A stretch of DNA of 23,576 nt, from positions 1 to 23,576 of the forward strand of contig CAZLFD010000023.1 of the NCBI GenBank assembly GCA_964558715.1, given 5' to 3'. Shown one piece after another: positions 7,420 through 15,585 of this stretch; position 1 is the stretch's first letter, and every line of letters begins with the position of its first letter. Made by a program: the position numbers and the translations under genes. The notes below the pieces were generated by a model. The model saw nothing but the letters and a program-made list of their open reading frames with translations. It did not search any database and was not told the origin of the DNA. This stretch comes from JBGSOV01 sp964558715 (GTDB taxonomy: Bacteria > Patescibacteriota > Gracilibacteria > CAIRYL01 > GCA-016699755).

Positions 7420-7760
7420 TACAACTTGGGGAAGGGGAAGCGATTGGGCAAAATCAGGTCGACATACACCAAGCCGATAAAGGCGAGCATGGCGAGCATC
7501 AAGACAAACAGATCCATAAAACTGAAGTGGCCATTTGCATTTTCGGGATCGTTGTATTTTTCTGACAGTGAGATCCGCAAACTGGTAAAGCCGAACAAGA
7601 GCCCAAACAAGCCTATCGGCAGATCGGAAAGGCGCAAAAATATCTCTGCCTCGAACGGATAGTAATTATTGCGCCAACACAGAAAAGCCGCCAGATAGGC
7701 AAAGCCAAGCAGCAAGAAGAGAAATTCGGCTGCCCGGTTGAGGTTAAGCATAAAGTTCAT
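7419..7760 (-). CDS. Small three-helix membrane protein of unknown function
   Basis: This 113-residue protein has predicted transmembrane segments at about 11-28, 45-61 and 81-103. They are separated by WRNNYYPFEAE and a charged segment with SEKYNDPENANGH. I recognise no family. Its TAA overlaps the ATG of maf by two bases, so the two are almost certainly co-transcribed and translationally coupled. A weak divergent promoter candidate lies at 7790-7818. No Shine-Dalgarno precedes the ATG at 7760. Coding is supported by the clean helix-loop-helix pattern and the tight coupling. Confidence 0.75.
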   Translation of the reverse strand: MNFMLNLNRAAEFLFLLLGFAYLAAFLCWRNNYYPFEAEIFLRLSDLPIGLFGLLFGFTSLRISLSEKYNDPENANGHFSFMDLFVLMLAMLAFIGLVYVDLILPNRFPFPKL

Positions 7761-7789
7761 TTCTAGAGCGTGCGAGAAGTGCTGGTGCC

Positions 7790-7818
7790 ATTATCGCAGA
7801 ATTCAAGTACGGTTTCCA
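7790..7818 (-). promoter_or_regulatory. Candidate promoter for the membrane protein-maf pair
   Basis: Minus strand TGGAAA (7813-7818), 17-nt spacer, GATAAT (7790-7795). The -10 has one mismatch to consensus and the -35 has two. The leader would be about 23 nt. It lies in the divergent gap shared with pbpC. Confidence 0.32.
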
Positions 7819-7861
7819 TGCTTTCTGTATTGAGAGCAGAATACTGTATGATGCCAGGCGG

Positions 7862-9892
7862 ATGAATGCAAAAAAAACTTTCGCCGGCTTGTGTTTTGCT
7901 GCTGCGGCAGCCTTCTTTCTCTTCTTTCTGTGGCTGCGTTTTCCCCTTAATGATGAGTTGCTCGAACAAGAGACCGGTTCGCTGATGCTCGATCGACACG
8001 GGAAGGTGCTTTTTTTCAGCATCTCTGAAAACGACGAATATCTGTTGCCACCGGTAGCTACCGATGACATCTCGCCGTATTTTCTTACCGCGGCACTCTT
8101 TCTTGAAGATGATGCTTTTTTTCAGCATAACGGCATCGACTATGGCTCTGTGCTGCGGGCAGTTTCGCAAAACATCCGATCGGGCAGGGTGGTTTCGGGT
8201 GCGAGCACACTCACTTTGCAGCTTGCCAAAAAAATTCTGCAGCATCGCGAGCGGACATGGATCAATAAAATAGAGGAAGTCCTTTTTGCACTGCGGCTCG
8301 AGGCCCAATTCGACAAAGAGAAGATATTTTCCATGTGGGCGAATCAAGCCCCTTTCGGCGGGAATATCGTCGGTGTGCATGCCGCCAGTGAGTTTTATTT
8401 TCGCAAGCCGCCGAGCGAACTCTCTTTAAAACAGGCGGCGTTTCTGGCGGGCATCCCCAATAATCCCGAGCGCTATTCTCCCTTTTCGCATTCACTCGCA
8501 GCAGAAGAAAGAACTGATTCGGTGATCAGGCGACTCGGCGATTCGAAGCGAGTAAGTGAAGGAGGATCGCTTTTTGCAACCAATGAACGGATCGAAGTAT
8601 TTTTGCAACCACCTCCACTCTTGGCGCCACATTTTGTGATGCGAACCAAAAGTTCTGCAGCAGAAAGTAGTGTTCTCAAAACCACGCTCGATAGCGGCCT
8701 ACAAATGCAGATAGAAAATATTGTCGAGCGACACCTCGACTTTTTACGGGGCAACAATGTGCAAAATGCGGCCGTTATCGCCATTGAAAACGAGACGGGA
8801 GCGATTCGCGCTTATGTCGGGAATGCTGACTATTTTGCAGAAGACACAGCCGGGCAGGTCGATATTCTCCGTTCGTATCGCCAGGCCGGCAGTACGCTGA
8901 AGCCGTTTTTGTATTATCTCGCCTTTCGCCATCTTGGCTGGGCGGCAGATACCCCGATACTCGATGAACCGGTCGGGTTTCGCACGGCGATCGGCACCGA
9001 GTTCGAGCCGAAAAACTTTGACCTCGGGTATCGCGGCGAGATGACGGTACGCGATGCTTTGGCGGAATCGCGGAATATTCCCGCAGTCTCTACACTTTCG
9101 ACTATCGGAGAAAACAAACTGTTCACGCTCTTTGCGCAGCTCGAAATGAACTCACTGCAGACCAGTGCTGATGCCGGCCTTGCAGCGGCACTGGGTGCGG
9201 CGGAGGTGCGTTTGATCGACTTGGCGCGTGCTTACGCTACCCTCGCGCGAACAGGAAAAACTCTGCGCTTATGTCGTGTCGAACCGTGTTTTCCACAACA
9301 TGGCGAGCAGATACTCGATGGGCAGCTCGCCTTAGAAATCACAGAAATCCTCTCCGATAACGTCGCGCGCGTCGATGCCTTTGGCGAAGCATCGGCTCTA
9401 GAATTTGATTTTCCGGTTGCTGCCAAAACCGGTACATCGCGCAATTTTCGCGACAACTATGCCATTGGCTACACGCCTGAGTTCACCGTGCTCGCGTGGG
9501 TCGGCAATGCCGATGGCAGCCCCATGCAAGAAGTTTCGGGCGTTACCGGCGCGGGACCGATCTTCCACGAAACGGTTAAAACCGTCGCTCGTGTGTATCC
9601 ACTCAAGCCCTTTTCTGCACCTGAACCTCGCGCATCGACTCTTGCCAGTATCGAACCATTGCGCATTCTTACTCCGCTGGATGGCGCGCGTTTTTCACTC
9701 GATTCGGAACGATTAGCCGAAAACCAAAAAATCCGTTTTACCACCAACCAATCAGCTGAATTTTATGTCGATGGTGAACAAATCGGCGCCGGTACAGAAA
9801 TCCTGTGGATTCCCCTTTCCGGAACACATCGCATAACGGCAACAGATGAACTTGGAAACAGCGCTGCTGTAACTATTTTTGTGCGTGAATAG
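7862..9892 (+). CDS. Penicillin-binding protein 1C (glycosyltransferase/transpeptidase)
   Basis: This bifunctional peptidoglycan synthase of 676 residues polymerises lipid II and cross-links stems outside the membrane. Residues about 5-26 form the N-terminal anchor helix. The GT51 domain follows, with EDDAFFQHNGID (82-93, catalytic Glu82), GASTLTLQLAKK (113-124) and NQAPFGGN (161-168). The transpeptidase domain has GSTLK (343-347, nucleophile Ser344), SRN (403-405) and KTGTS (522-526). The C-terminal 75 residues, with FYVDGEQIG, are the BiPBP_C domain that marks the PBP1C subfamily. Ser at position 157, where other class A PBPs often have a second Glu, is also in keeping with PBP1C as I recall it. 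The ATG at 7862 has AGGCGG directly against it, too close to act as a Shine-Dalgarno. The next gene starts 36 nt downstream and has its own promoter candidate. Confidence 0.95.
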   Translation: MNAKKTFAGLCFAAAAAFFLFFLWLRFPLNDELLEQETGSLMLDRHGKVLFFSISENDEYLLPPVATDDISPYFLTAALFLEDDAFFQHNGIDYGSVLRAVSQNIRSGRVVSGASTLTLQLAKKILQHRERTWINKIEEVLFALRLEAQFDKEKIFSMWANQAPFGGNIVGVHAASEFYFRKPPSELSLKQAAFLAGIPNNPERYSPFSHSLAAEERTDSVIRRLGDSKRVSEGGSLFATNERIEVFLQPPPLLAPHFVMRTKSSAAESSVLKTTLDSGLQMQIENIVERHLDFLRGNNVQNAAVIAIENETGAIRAYVGNADYFAEDTAGQVDILRSYRQAGSTLKPFLYYLAFRHLGWAADTPILDEPVGFRTAIGTEFEPKNFDLGYRGEMTVRDALAESRNIPAVSTLSTIGENKLFTLFAQLEMNSLQTSADAGLAAALGAAEVRLIDLARAYATLARTGKTLRLCRVEPCFPQHGEQILDGQLALEITEILSDNVARVDAFGEASALEFDFPVAAKTGTSRNFRDNYAIGYTPEFTVLAWVGNADGSPMQEVSGVTGAGPIFHETVKTVARVYPLKPFSAPEPRASTLASIEPLRILTPLDGARFSLDSERLAENQKIRFTTNQSAEFYVDGEQIGAGTEILWIPLSGTHRITATDELGNSAAVTIFVRE

Positions 9893-9893
9893 T

Positions 9894-9922
9894 TTGTCGT
9901 TCCGCATTTATCTAAGTATTCT
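9894..9922 (+). promoter_or_regulatory. Promoter implying a leaderless transcript for the VTT/DedA-like gene
   Basis: TTGTCG (9894-9899), a spacer of exactly 17 nt, and TATTCT (9917-9922). Only six bases lie between the -10 and the ATG at 9929, so transcription should begin at or next to the start codon. The same geometry is found at 15364 and 23476. Confidence 0.5.
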
Positions 9923-9928
9923 GCAGAC

Positions 9929-10504
9929 ATGCCGAGTAAAAAAACCTATCTGACCTTCATCTTTGTCCTCGTGTTTATTATCGCGTGGAGCCTGCTGCTG
10001 TACTTTGTCTCACCACGTGAGATTGTCGATTACATTGGTATCGAGAACGGGTATGCCGTCGCATTCTTGGTGGCGGCGTGCGGCGGGTTTTCATCCCTCA
10101 CCTCCACATCGATCTATGCCACGATCATTACGCTGGCGGCGGGCGGGCTCGACCCATTACTGCTCGGTATGTTTGCCGGTACCGGAGTAACCATCGGCGA
10201 TTGCCTGTTCTATTACATGGGTTATAAAGGGGGTTCCATTATTTCTGGCAGCTTAAAAGTTTTTTTCGAGACACTTTCTGCATGGCTGCAAAAAGGGCCG
10301 TCGTGGTTTGTTCCGGTAATCGTATTTGTTTATGCCGGTTTTACACCACTGCCAAACGATATTCTGACCATTTCTCTTGCGGTCGCCAAAATCCGTTGGC
10401 GGCGGATCATCCTTCCACTGTGGGCAGGGAACATGGTACTTGTTATTATCATTGCCGAAAGCGTGCGGCACGGGGCGGATTTTATTCGTGAGGCGGTGAC
10501 CTAA
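9929..10504 (+). CDS. VTT/DedA-like (SNARE-associated) membrane protein
   Basis: This 191-residue integral membrane protein has hydrophobic segments at about 8-27, 42-72, 76-97, 127-150 and 158-176. The signature YAGFTPLPNDILTISLAVAK (135-154) and the preceding re-entrant-like hydrophobic stretch match the VTT domain of DedA/YqjA/TMEM41-type proteins. Members are implicated in lipid flipping (undecaprenyl phosphate, phosphatidylserine) and proton-dependent membrane homeostasis. The classic DedA arginine motif FxRFxPxxR is not seen, so it belongs to a divergent branch and its substrate cannot be stated. It ends two bases before the convergent 10507-10980 gene, with no room for a separate terminator. 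The start is supported by a promoter ending 6 nt upstream. Confidence 0.82.
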   Translation: MPSKKTYLTFIFVLVFIIAWSLLLYFVSPREIVDYIGIENGYAVAFLVAACGGFSSLTSTSIYATIITLAAGGLDPLLLGMFAGTGVTIGDCLFYYMGYKGGSIISGSLKVFFETLSAWLQKGPSWFVPVIVFVYAGFTPLPNDILTISLAVAKIRWRRIILPLWAGNMVLVIIIAESVRHGADFIREAVT

Positions 10505-10506
10505 GC

Positions 10507-10980
10507 TTATTCTACACGCCTTTCTACATATGTACTCAAACGCTGAAAGTATCCGAGCCCGACGAGCAAAATCGTATTGGCTAGCAGCAGAAGACTTGGA
10601 TAGATGAGCTGATCGAAGCCTTGTTTGCTTGCTAAAAAGATATTGACGATGGTTTCTAGCGCAATCGCAACGAAGACGATGACGATGAACTTTGTCAGGG
10701 TCTGACGCGCTTCACGCGGCGACTTTATCTCTGTGCTGCGGGCAATGGCTTCTTCGATTACATACTTCGCGACATCCAAGATAGCAATGGCGATAATGAT
10801 GAGACTCAGATTACTCAGGAGTAATGTACTGGCTTCATCTGTGCCGCCCAAGATACCTATGGCGATATCGTAAAAGGAGTAGAAAATAAGAAAAAGACCG
10901 ATAATACTTAATGAGATACTAGAAATCACCTGGAGATTGTCGAGCATATTCACGAGGCGAGCGAGATGACCTTTTTTCAT
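10507..10980 (-). CDS. Four-helix conserved membrane protein of unknown function
   Basis: This 157-residue protein has predicted transmembrane segments at about 19-44, 54-72, 97-116 and 126-143. The loop between helices 2 and 3 is charged and patterned (DVAKYVIEEAIARSTEIKSPREAR, residues 69-92). The DVAKY...EE...SPREARQTLTKF pattern resembles a widespread bacterial membrane family sometimes labelled a general glycosylation pathway protein, and is topologically like PsiE; I do not claim either function. It follows the VirB4-like gene by 55 nt on the same strand but has its own promoter at 11004-11032, so it may be both read through and independently expressed. Confidence 0.78.
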   Translation of the reverse strand: MKKGHLARLVNMLDNLQVISSISLSIIGLFLIFYSFYDIAIGILGGTDEASTLLLSNLSLIIIAIAILDVAKYVIEEAIARSTEIKSPREARQTLTKFIVIVFVAIALETIVNIFLASKQGFDQLIYPSLLLLANTILLVGLGYFQRLSTYVERRVE

Positions 10981-11003
10981 ATGAATCTGAATAGACTCTC
11001 TCT

Positions 11004-11032
11004 GTGATACGCTTCTTGTTTTGCTTTGTCAA
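11004..11032 (-). promoter_or_regulatory. Promoter of the four-helix membrane-protein gene
   Basis: Minus strand TTGACA (11027-11032, perfect), 17-nt spacer, TATCAC (11004-11009, four of six). It sits in the 55-nt gap after the VirB4-like gene. Predicted leader about 17 nt. Confidence 0.5.
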
Positions 11033-11035
11033 AAA

Positions 11036-13567
11036 TCAAGACTTCGCTTTCGTCTGATTCGCGGCGGCTGCGGCTTCTTGCGCCTTAAGTACTTCTTCTG
11101 GATTGGTCGTGATGATCTTGTCTTCGGTATAGCTCGCGATGACCTGAATGGCAACGTGCTTTAAACCCGCGAAGAAAATGCCCTGACCGACGCCGCTATT
11201 AAGGAGGAGGTACTTTTCGCCCTCGGTGAGATTGAACACTTTTTGCAGTGATTCAATCGAACTTGGTGATTGCTTCAAAAGGAGCTGGAGCGAGCTGTTG
11301 GAGATAATCGGTTTTCCGTAATCGGAGCGGAGAAAGTCTTCTACGTCTTGTGTAATTGTCGTCACTCCTAAATAGTATTTACGAGCGCGTTTGACAAGCC
11401 CATACAAAAACTTCGCCGAGTCTTCGTGTTGAATCAGGTTCCAGGCTTCGTCAATCACCAGTATGCGGCGGCGGAGTGAGCTGCGCACACGATTCCAGAT
11501 ATAGTTTAGTACTACGAAAATTGCAATCGGGCGCAGTGAATCTTCAAGATCGCGGATCTGAAACACCACCAGGCGGCTGTCCATATCGACATTGGTCGGC
11601 TGATTGAAGAGTCCGCTAAACGTTCCGCGCGTGTACTTTTCTAGCCGTTCGGCGAGTGATTCGGCGCCATTCATACCCTCCAGTACATCTTGTAAATCCT
11701 GCATTGTCGGCGGAGGAATCTCGCCGGGGTTTTCGGTGTCCATCGTTATCCCACGCAGCGCATACGTATTGAGTAGCGCCCGGTCCATCAATCCTTCTTC
11801 GGTCGGGTTCATCTTGCCGAGCATCAGGTTAAAGAGACCGTGAAGCGTGATGATATTGGCGCGCAATAAATCCCCTGGTTTTACGACTTCATCCTTTAGC
11901 GGCTTGGGCAGATCGAAGGGGTTGATGCGCCGATCAGAGTTGAGTGACACCTTTAGAATTGTCCCGTTCACGACGGTACAGAGTTTTTCGTACTCGTTTT
12001 CTGGGTCGATGATGATCACGTCGGTCTGCATCATCATCGAGCGCAGCACCTCTAATTTAATGGCATACGATTTACCAGCACCAGATTTGGCGAAGATCAC
12101 CGAATTGGCATTTTCCAGGGAAAAACGGTCGAAGATTACGAGCGAGTCGTTGTGGCGGTTGAGGCCATACAGGATCCCTTCGTTCGACGTCAATTCTGAA
12201 CTGGTGAAAGGAAAACTTGTCGAGAGCGGCGACGTATTCATATTGCGGAATATCTCGAGCTCATCAGTGCAGATCGGTAAGACCGAGTTGAATCCATGCT
12301 CTTGTTGCAGGTCTGCCGCACGCGTGAGTACCAGTTTTCCACCGAGAATCGACTCAAAATTCGTTTGAATCTTCTTGATCTTTTCCGGGTCGTCTGAGTA
12401 GATGGTGAAGTAGAGCCCGAAATGAAAAAACTTCTCTTGCCCGCGCTGCAGCTGGTCGCGCAGTTCCTCGGCATCTTGCAAAGCCGCTTCGAGTGCTGGG
12501 TCGCGCACCATGCCCTTTTCTTGGTTCATGTGCACCGATGACTGCATCTGCGCTACCTTATTCCTCAGCACCTTCATGATTGCGGCGGATTCGCTGGGGT
12601 AGATGAACATCGAAATATCCATCGTGACGTCGAAGTTGATGATAGGTGAAAGCCAGTTGGCTTCGATATAGCGCGGATACGAATAGACAAAAAAGGTCTT
12701 CGCGTAGGTATCGCCAATGCGGATCCACTGAAACGTGACGTCCATCGAGCTTGGCGCAATCAGGTCGCGGATGGTCGCCATGCCGTCTTTATACATTTTT
12801 TCGGCTTCTTTTAGGCGTTTCTGTTCGGCGACGATACGCTTTTTTCGTTCTTTTTTGGGCAGTTTTTCGAGCGGAATATCATCTGCTTCGCCCTTGGCAT
12901 TCTCATCGCCTGCTGCAAGTTCGGCTTGCGCCTTCTTCATCTCTTGCTTGTCTTTGTCCTTTTCCTTTTTTTTGCCGCCGCCCAAAAGTTTGCCCAAAAA
13001 ACCCTTTGGCTTCTTATTTTCCTCTTCATCTAAATCTAATACATGTTCGACTGCTTCTGATGCAGCGGCATCGTTGGTTCCGCTCTGCTCTGCAGGGGTA
13101 TCAGTATCTGGCTGCTCGGTTGGTGTTGCTGCTGCTTTGCGAAAGTTCGGTAGAGGGTTATTCGGGTCGACCGATGCCGCAGCTGATTTTTCTCCATTTG
13201 GATCGGGAGTGATAGAAGGAACCGATGCGCTAGCAGGCGGAACTGCAGCTTTGTCGGCATTTGGCGGAATGGTTACCGCGGCGGGTGCTGGTGGAGCCAA
13301 GGGGGTCGACTGTTTTGTTTGGGTTGGAGCCGAAACGGGGACTTGTGCTGTTGTGGGCACTGGAGTAGCAGCAGGTGGCGCAGTAGAAACAGTAGGCGTT
13401 ACCGGTTTTTCAGCCGATGTTGCCTGTGACTGAGGCCCTTGTTGCAGCGGATACCCTTGAGTTTGCTCAGTAGCAGCCGGCTTCGTCGAAGCCGGCGGTT
13501 TTTGCTGAGGCGGTGCGTATGCACCGGTATTTGCCGGAGGCGATTGGTTTGTTGTGTTTTCAGACAT
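11036..13567 (-). CDS. VirB4/TraC-like secretion ATPase with a long disordered N-terminus
   Basis: This 843-residue protein belongs to the VirB4/TraC group of P-loop ATPases, which energise type IV secretion, conjugation or related pilus machines at the inner membrane. Residues 1-170 are Pro/Ala/Thr/Gln-rich and probably disordered. Residues 180-265 are highly charged with Lys-rich runs (GGGKKKEKDKDKQEMKK), followed by the VirB4 N-terminal region (270-460). The ATPase domain has Walker A AKSGAGKS (493-500), VIIIDPENEYEKL (517-529), Walker B RILVIDEAWN (701-710) and TITQD (737-741). It ends with a TGA. No VirB-like partner, coupling protein or relaxase is visible in the window, so the machine it serves is unknown. 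A good promoter lies at 13596-13624. The family call is firm. Confidence 0.92.
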   Translation of the reverse strand: MSENTTNQSPPANTGAYAPPQQKPPASTKPAATEQTQGYPLQQGPQSQATSAEKPVTPTVSTAPPAATPVPTTAQVPVSAPTQTKQSTPLAPPAPAAVTIPPNADKAAVPPASASVPSITPDPNGEKSAAASVDPNNPLPNFRKAAATPTEQPDTDTPAEQSGTNDAAASEAVEHVLDLDEEENKKPKGFLGKLLGGGKKKEKDKDKQEMKKAQAELAAGDENAKGEADDIPLEKLPKKERKKRIVAEQKRLKEAEKMYKDGMATIRDLIAPSSMDVTFQWIRIGDTYAKTFFVYSYPRYIEANWLSPIINFDVTMDISMFIYPSESAAIMKVLRNKVAQMQSSVHMNQEKGMVRDPALEAALQDAEELRDQLQRGQEKFFHFGLYFTIYSDDPEKIKKIQTNFESILGGKLVLTRAADLQQEHGFNSVLPICTDELEIFRNMNTSPLSTSFPFTSSELTSNEGILYGLNRHNDSLVIFDRFSLENANSVIFAKSGAGKSYAIKLEVLRSMMMQTDVIIIDPENEYEKLCTVVNGTILKVSLNSDRRINPFDLPKPLKDEVVKPGDLLRANIITLHGLFNLMLGKMNPTEEGLMDRALLNTYALRGITMDTENPGEIPPPTMQDLQDVLEGMNGAESLAERLEKYTRGTFSGLFNQPTNVDMDSRLVVFQIRDLEDSLRPIAIFVVLNYIWNRVRSSLRRRILVIDEAWNLIQHEDSAKFLYGLVKRARKYYLGVTTITQDVEDFLRSDYGKPIISNSSLQLLLKQSPSSIESLQKVFNLTEGEKYLLLNSGVGQGIFFAGLKHVAIQVIASYTEDKIITTNPEEVLKAQEAAAAANQTKAKS

Positions 13568-13595
13568 GCCTATCGGTTTTATGAAGCTTCCAAAA

Positions 13596-13624
13596 ATTGT
13601 ACTACATCACACACCCTTTTTCAA
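13596..13624 (-). promoter_or_regulatory. Promoter of the VirB4-like gene
   Basis: Minus strand TTGAAA (13619-13624), a spacer of exactly 17 nt, and TACAAT (13596-13601); each hexamer has one mismatch to the sigma70 consensus. Predicted leader about 22 nt, without a Shine-Dalgarno sequence. Confidence 0.68.
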
Positions 13625-13756
13625 GTGTAGAAGCCAAATACTCACGCTTTTACCTTGACATTGATTTGAATTATTTTTGCCAAAAACAGCCTGTAGATTT
13701 TGAATTTTCTGCCTCTTTTTGTACCCTGTTTATAAGCGCTCTCATTTTACTCTCTT

Positions 13757-14884
13757 ATGGATACCGAAAATCAGCCCAATATGTTCGATTACGTCGATGC
13801 CAATTTGGCCGATAAGATGTTTCCGCCTCAGCAATTCGGTGTTTTGCAGACAGAATTTTTGGGGAATTCGATTTCGCAATATCTCGTCGCCTTTCTGCTT
13901 TTTGTTGCGATATGGGTCGCAGTCATCATCTTTCGCTCTATCATCCTAGTGCGCTTACAGACGTTGGCAGATAAGACAACAACAAAATATGATAACCGAT
14001 TGGTCGAGGGAGTCGTCTCGATTTCTCATTTTTTCTATGTCTTTCTTTCGATCTATTTGACCGTAAAGACTTTGAATATTGATGACACGATTACGCAGGT
14101 CTTTGATGCGATTTTTCTCTTTCTCATCATTTACGAAGTGATGAAGCTGATCCAGGTGCTTGTAGAAATGACCTTTGCAAAAGCAAGTAGTTCAAAAGAC
14201 GCGACCATGCTGAACGCCTTGCGCCTGATTACGGCAATCGTCGTATGGACGATTGGTATTTTGCTGATGTTAGAGAACTTCGGTTTTGACATAACCACGC
14301 TTGCGGCTTCGCTTGGTATTGGTGGTATCGCTATCGCCCTGGCTGCGCAAAACATTCTGGGTGACTTGTTTTCAAGCTTTTCGATTTACTTTGATAAACC
14401 CTTTCGTATCGGTGATTTTATCATTGTCGGTAGCGACATGGGGACGGTAAAAAAGATTGGGCTCAAAACTACGCGCCTGCAGGCATTGCGCGGTGAAGAA
14501 CTGGTCATCTCGAATCAAGAATTGACCTCGACGCGCATCCAGAATTTTAAACAAATGGATAAACGGCGGATATCTTTTCATATCGGTGTGGAATATTCGA
14601 CGCCGACTAAACAGCTCGAGGTGATTCCAAAACTCATCAAGCAAGTGATTACCAATGCAAAACTGGCGGATTTTGACCGATCACATTTTTACCAGTTCGG
14701 TGATTTCAGCCTGCTTTTTGAAACGGTCTATTATGTGACTTCGGCAGATTACAATGAGTATATGGATACCCAACAAGAGATCAATTTGGGCATTCGTAAG
14801 GCCTTTGAGAAAGAGGGGATTTTAATGGCTTTCCCAACTCAAACCCTTCACGTGTTCCAAGAAAAAACCACTGGTACAAAATAG
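13757..14884 (+). CDS. MscS-family mechanosensitive ion channel
   Basis: This 375-residue channel should open under membrane tension and release solutes on osmotic downshock. Transmembrane segments lie at about 41-65, 86-104, 114-136 and 153-172. The pore helix TM3 at 178-203 has the MscS pattern of small residues (LAASLGIGGIAIALAAQNIL). SIYFDKPFRIGDFIIVG (209-225) opens the cytoplasmic beta domain, with DMGTVKKIGLKTTRL and a GEELVISNQEL segment. The alpha/beta C-terminal part ends with KEGILMAFPTQTLHV (352-366), as in the family. It is divergent from the VirB4-like gene across a 189-bp gap. A TATAAG at 13731-13736 might be its -10, giving a leader of about 14 nt, but no -35 fits. Two more upstream helices than E. 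coli MscS are present. Confidence 0.93.
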   Translation: MDTENQPNMFDYVDANLADKMFPPQQFGVLQTEFLGNSISQYLVAFLLFVAIWVAVIIFRSIILVRLQTLADKTTTKYDNRLVEGVVSISHFFYVFLSIYLTVKTLNIDDTITQVFDAIFLFLIIYEVMKLIQVLVEMTFAKASSSKDATMLNALRLITAIVVWTIGILLMLENFGFDITTLAASLGIGGIAIALAAQNILGDLFSSFSIYFDKPFRIGDFIIVGSDMGTVKKIGLKTTRLQALRGEELVISNQELTSTRIQNFKQMDKRRISFHIGVEYSTPTKQLEVIPKLIKQVITNAKLADFDRSHFYQFGDFSLLFETVYYVTSADYNEYMDTQQEINLGIRKAFEKEGILMAFPTQTLHVFQEKTTGTK

Positions 14885-14919
14885 TTAGATGTTTCGGAGT
14901 AGAGGTCGGTAATGATGCG

Positions 14920-15357
14920 TTAGTCGCGTACAGCTTTTGTTGTTTTGGCGAATTCTTGCGGACACCAGTCTTTATCTAAAACCGGAGCTTTGTGATGGAT
15001 ATCAGCAAAAACCCAGGCATCCAAAGTTTCACCAGCTTCGGTACCGATTTGTACCTGGGTACGTTCATAAAGATTGCCTTCCCAGTCATCCAGTCTTTCG
15101 AGCTCTTCACGCGTGACCGGATGCACAAAAAAGCCCTCGACCCAACAGCCTTCGCATTTACGGATAACTGGAAAGCGGGCGTCTTTGACCGCTAAACGTT
15201 TAAAACCATGGAGTGCTGCCGGCTGATAGTCTTTTTTTTCGATTTTGCGTCCGACTGCGGCCGAGAGTATCTCAGAAAAGCTGAGCGTACCGTATACAAA
15301 CAGGTACTCAAGCTGATTTTCTTCTTCATGCCAAGGCGTGCGCTTCGTAAAGAACAT
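14920..15357 (-). CDS. Gamma-glutamylcyclotransferase-like (GGCT/AIG2) protein
   Basis: This 145-residue cytoplasmic protein has the GGCT fold, whose members convert gamma-glutamyl amines or peptides to 5-oxoproline and a free amine. FVYGTL (20-25) forms the substrate-binding loop. LDDWEGNLYER (89-99) carries Glu93, at the position of the catalytic Glu of human GGCT. DAWVFADIHHK continues the fold. The N-terminus has about 15 polar residues before the first strand. It is convergent with the MscS gene (35-bp gap). A promoter at 15364-15391 ends 6 nt before the ATG, which fixes this start and implies a leaderless message. The exact substrate (glutathione, gamma-glutamyl amines or other) cannot be read from sequence. 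Confidence 0.88.
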   Translation of the reverse strand: MFFTKRTPWHEEENQLEYLFVYGTLSFSEILSAAVGRKIEKKDYQPAALHGFKRLAVKDARFPVIRKCEGCWVEGFFVHPVTREELERLDDWEGNLYERTQVQIGTEAGETLDAWVFADIHHKAPVLDKDWCPQEFAKTTKAVRD

Positions 15358-15363
15358 GTACCC

Positions 15364-15391
15364 ATTCTAGGCAGACGCAATAAAAAATCAA
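15364..15391 (-). promoter_or_regulatory. Promoter implying a leaderless transcript for the GGCT-like gene
   Basis: Minus strand TTGATT (15386-15391), 16-nt spacer, TAGAAT (15364-15369), then six bases to the ATG at 15357. The -10 has one mismatch. Expected initiation falls on or beside the A of the start codon. Confidence 0.5.
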
Positions 15392-15528
15392 TGGGAAATT
15401 ATTATTCCCCTGAAATCACATTCTGACTGCCGAAGGGATGCCAAATACTTGAGCAGAAGTGACGTTTTTTATCTATTTCTATTGATTTCTCATCAGATAT
15501 TTTGTGTTTGCGCATTATTTTCTATCAA

Positions 15529-15565
15529 AGAGCCCTCCCAGAAATATTATTTCTAAAAGGGTTCT
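15529..15565 (-). terminator. Possible terminator of the 1592-residue surface-protein gene
   Basis: Outer stem AGAGCCCT (15529-15536) pairs with AGGGTTCT (15558-15565) with one G-U pair, and an inner stem AGAAAT/ATTTCT (15540-15554) stacks inside. It lies just after the stop codon at 15586. The minus-strand tail has only three T, so termination may be weak. The plus-strand tail has TCTTTT, so it could act on either strand. Confidence 0.42.
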
Positions 15566-15585
15566 TTTGTGGCCTCCAGTTTTGC

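Noticed and set aside
8330..8332. Ser157 of PBP1C where other class A PBPs have a second catalytic-site Glu (ILExYLN motif)
   Set aside because: As I recall the PBP1C subfamily, it commonly has a small residue at this place together with NxAPFGGN, so this looks normal for the subfamily and not an inactivating change.
12735..13433. 232-codon plus-strand frame rich in Ser, Ala and Gly
   Set aside because: Antisense shadow of the Pro/Ala/Lys-rich N-terminus of the VirB4-like protein.
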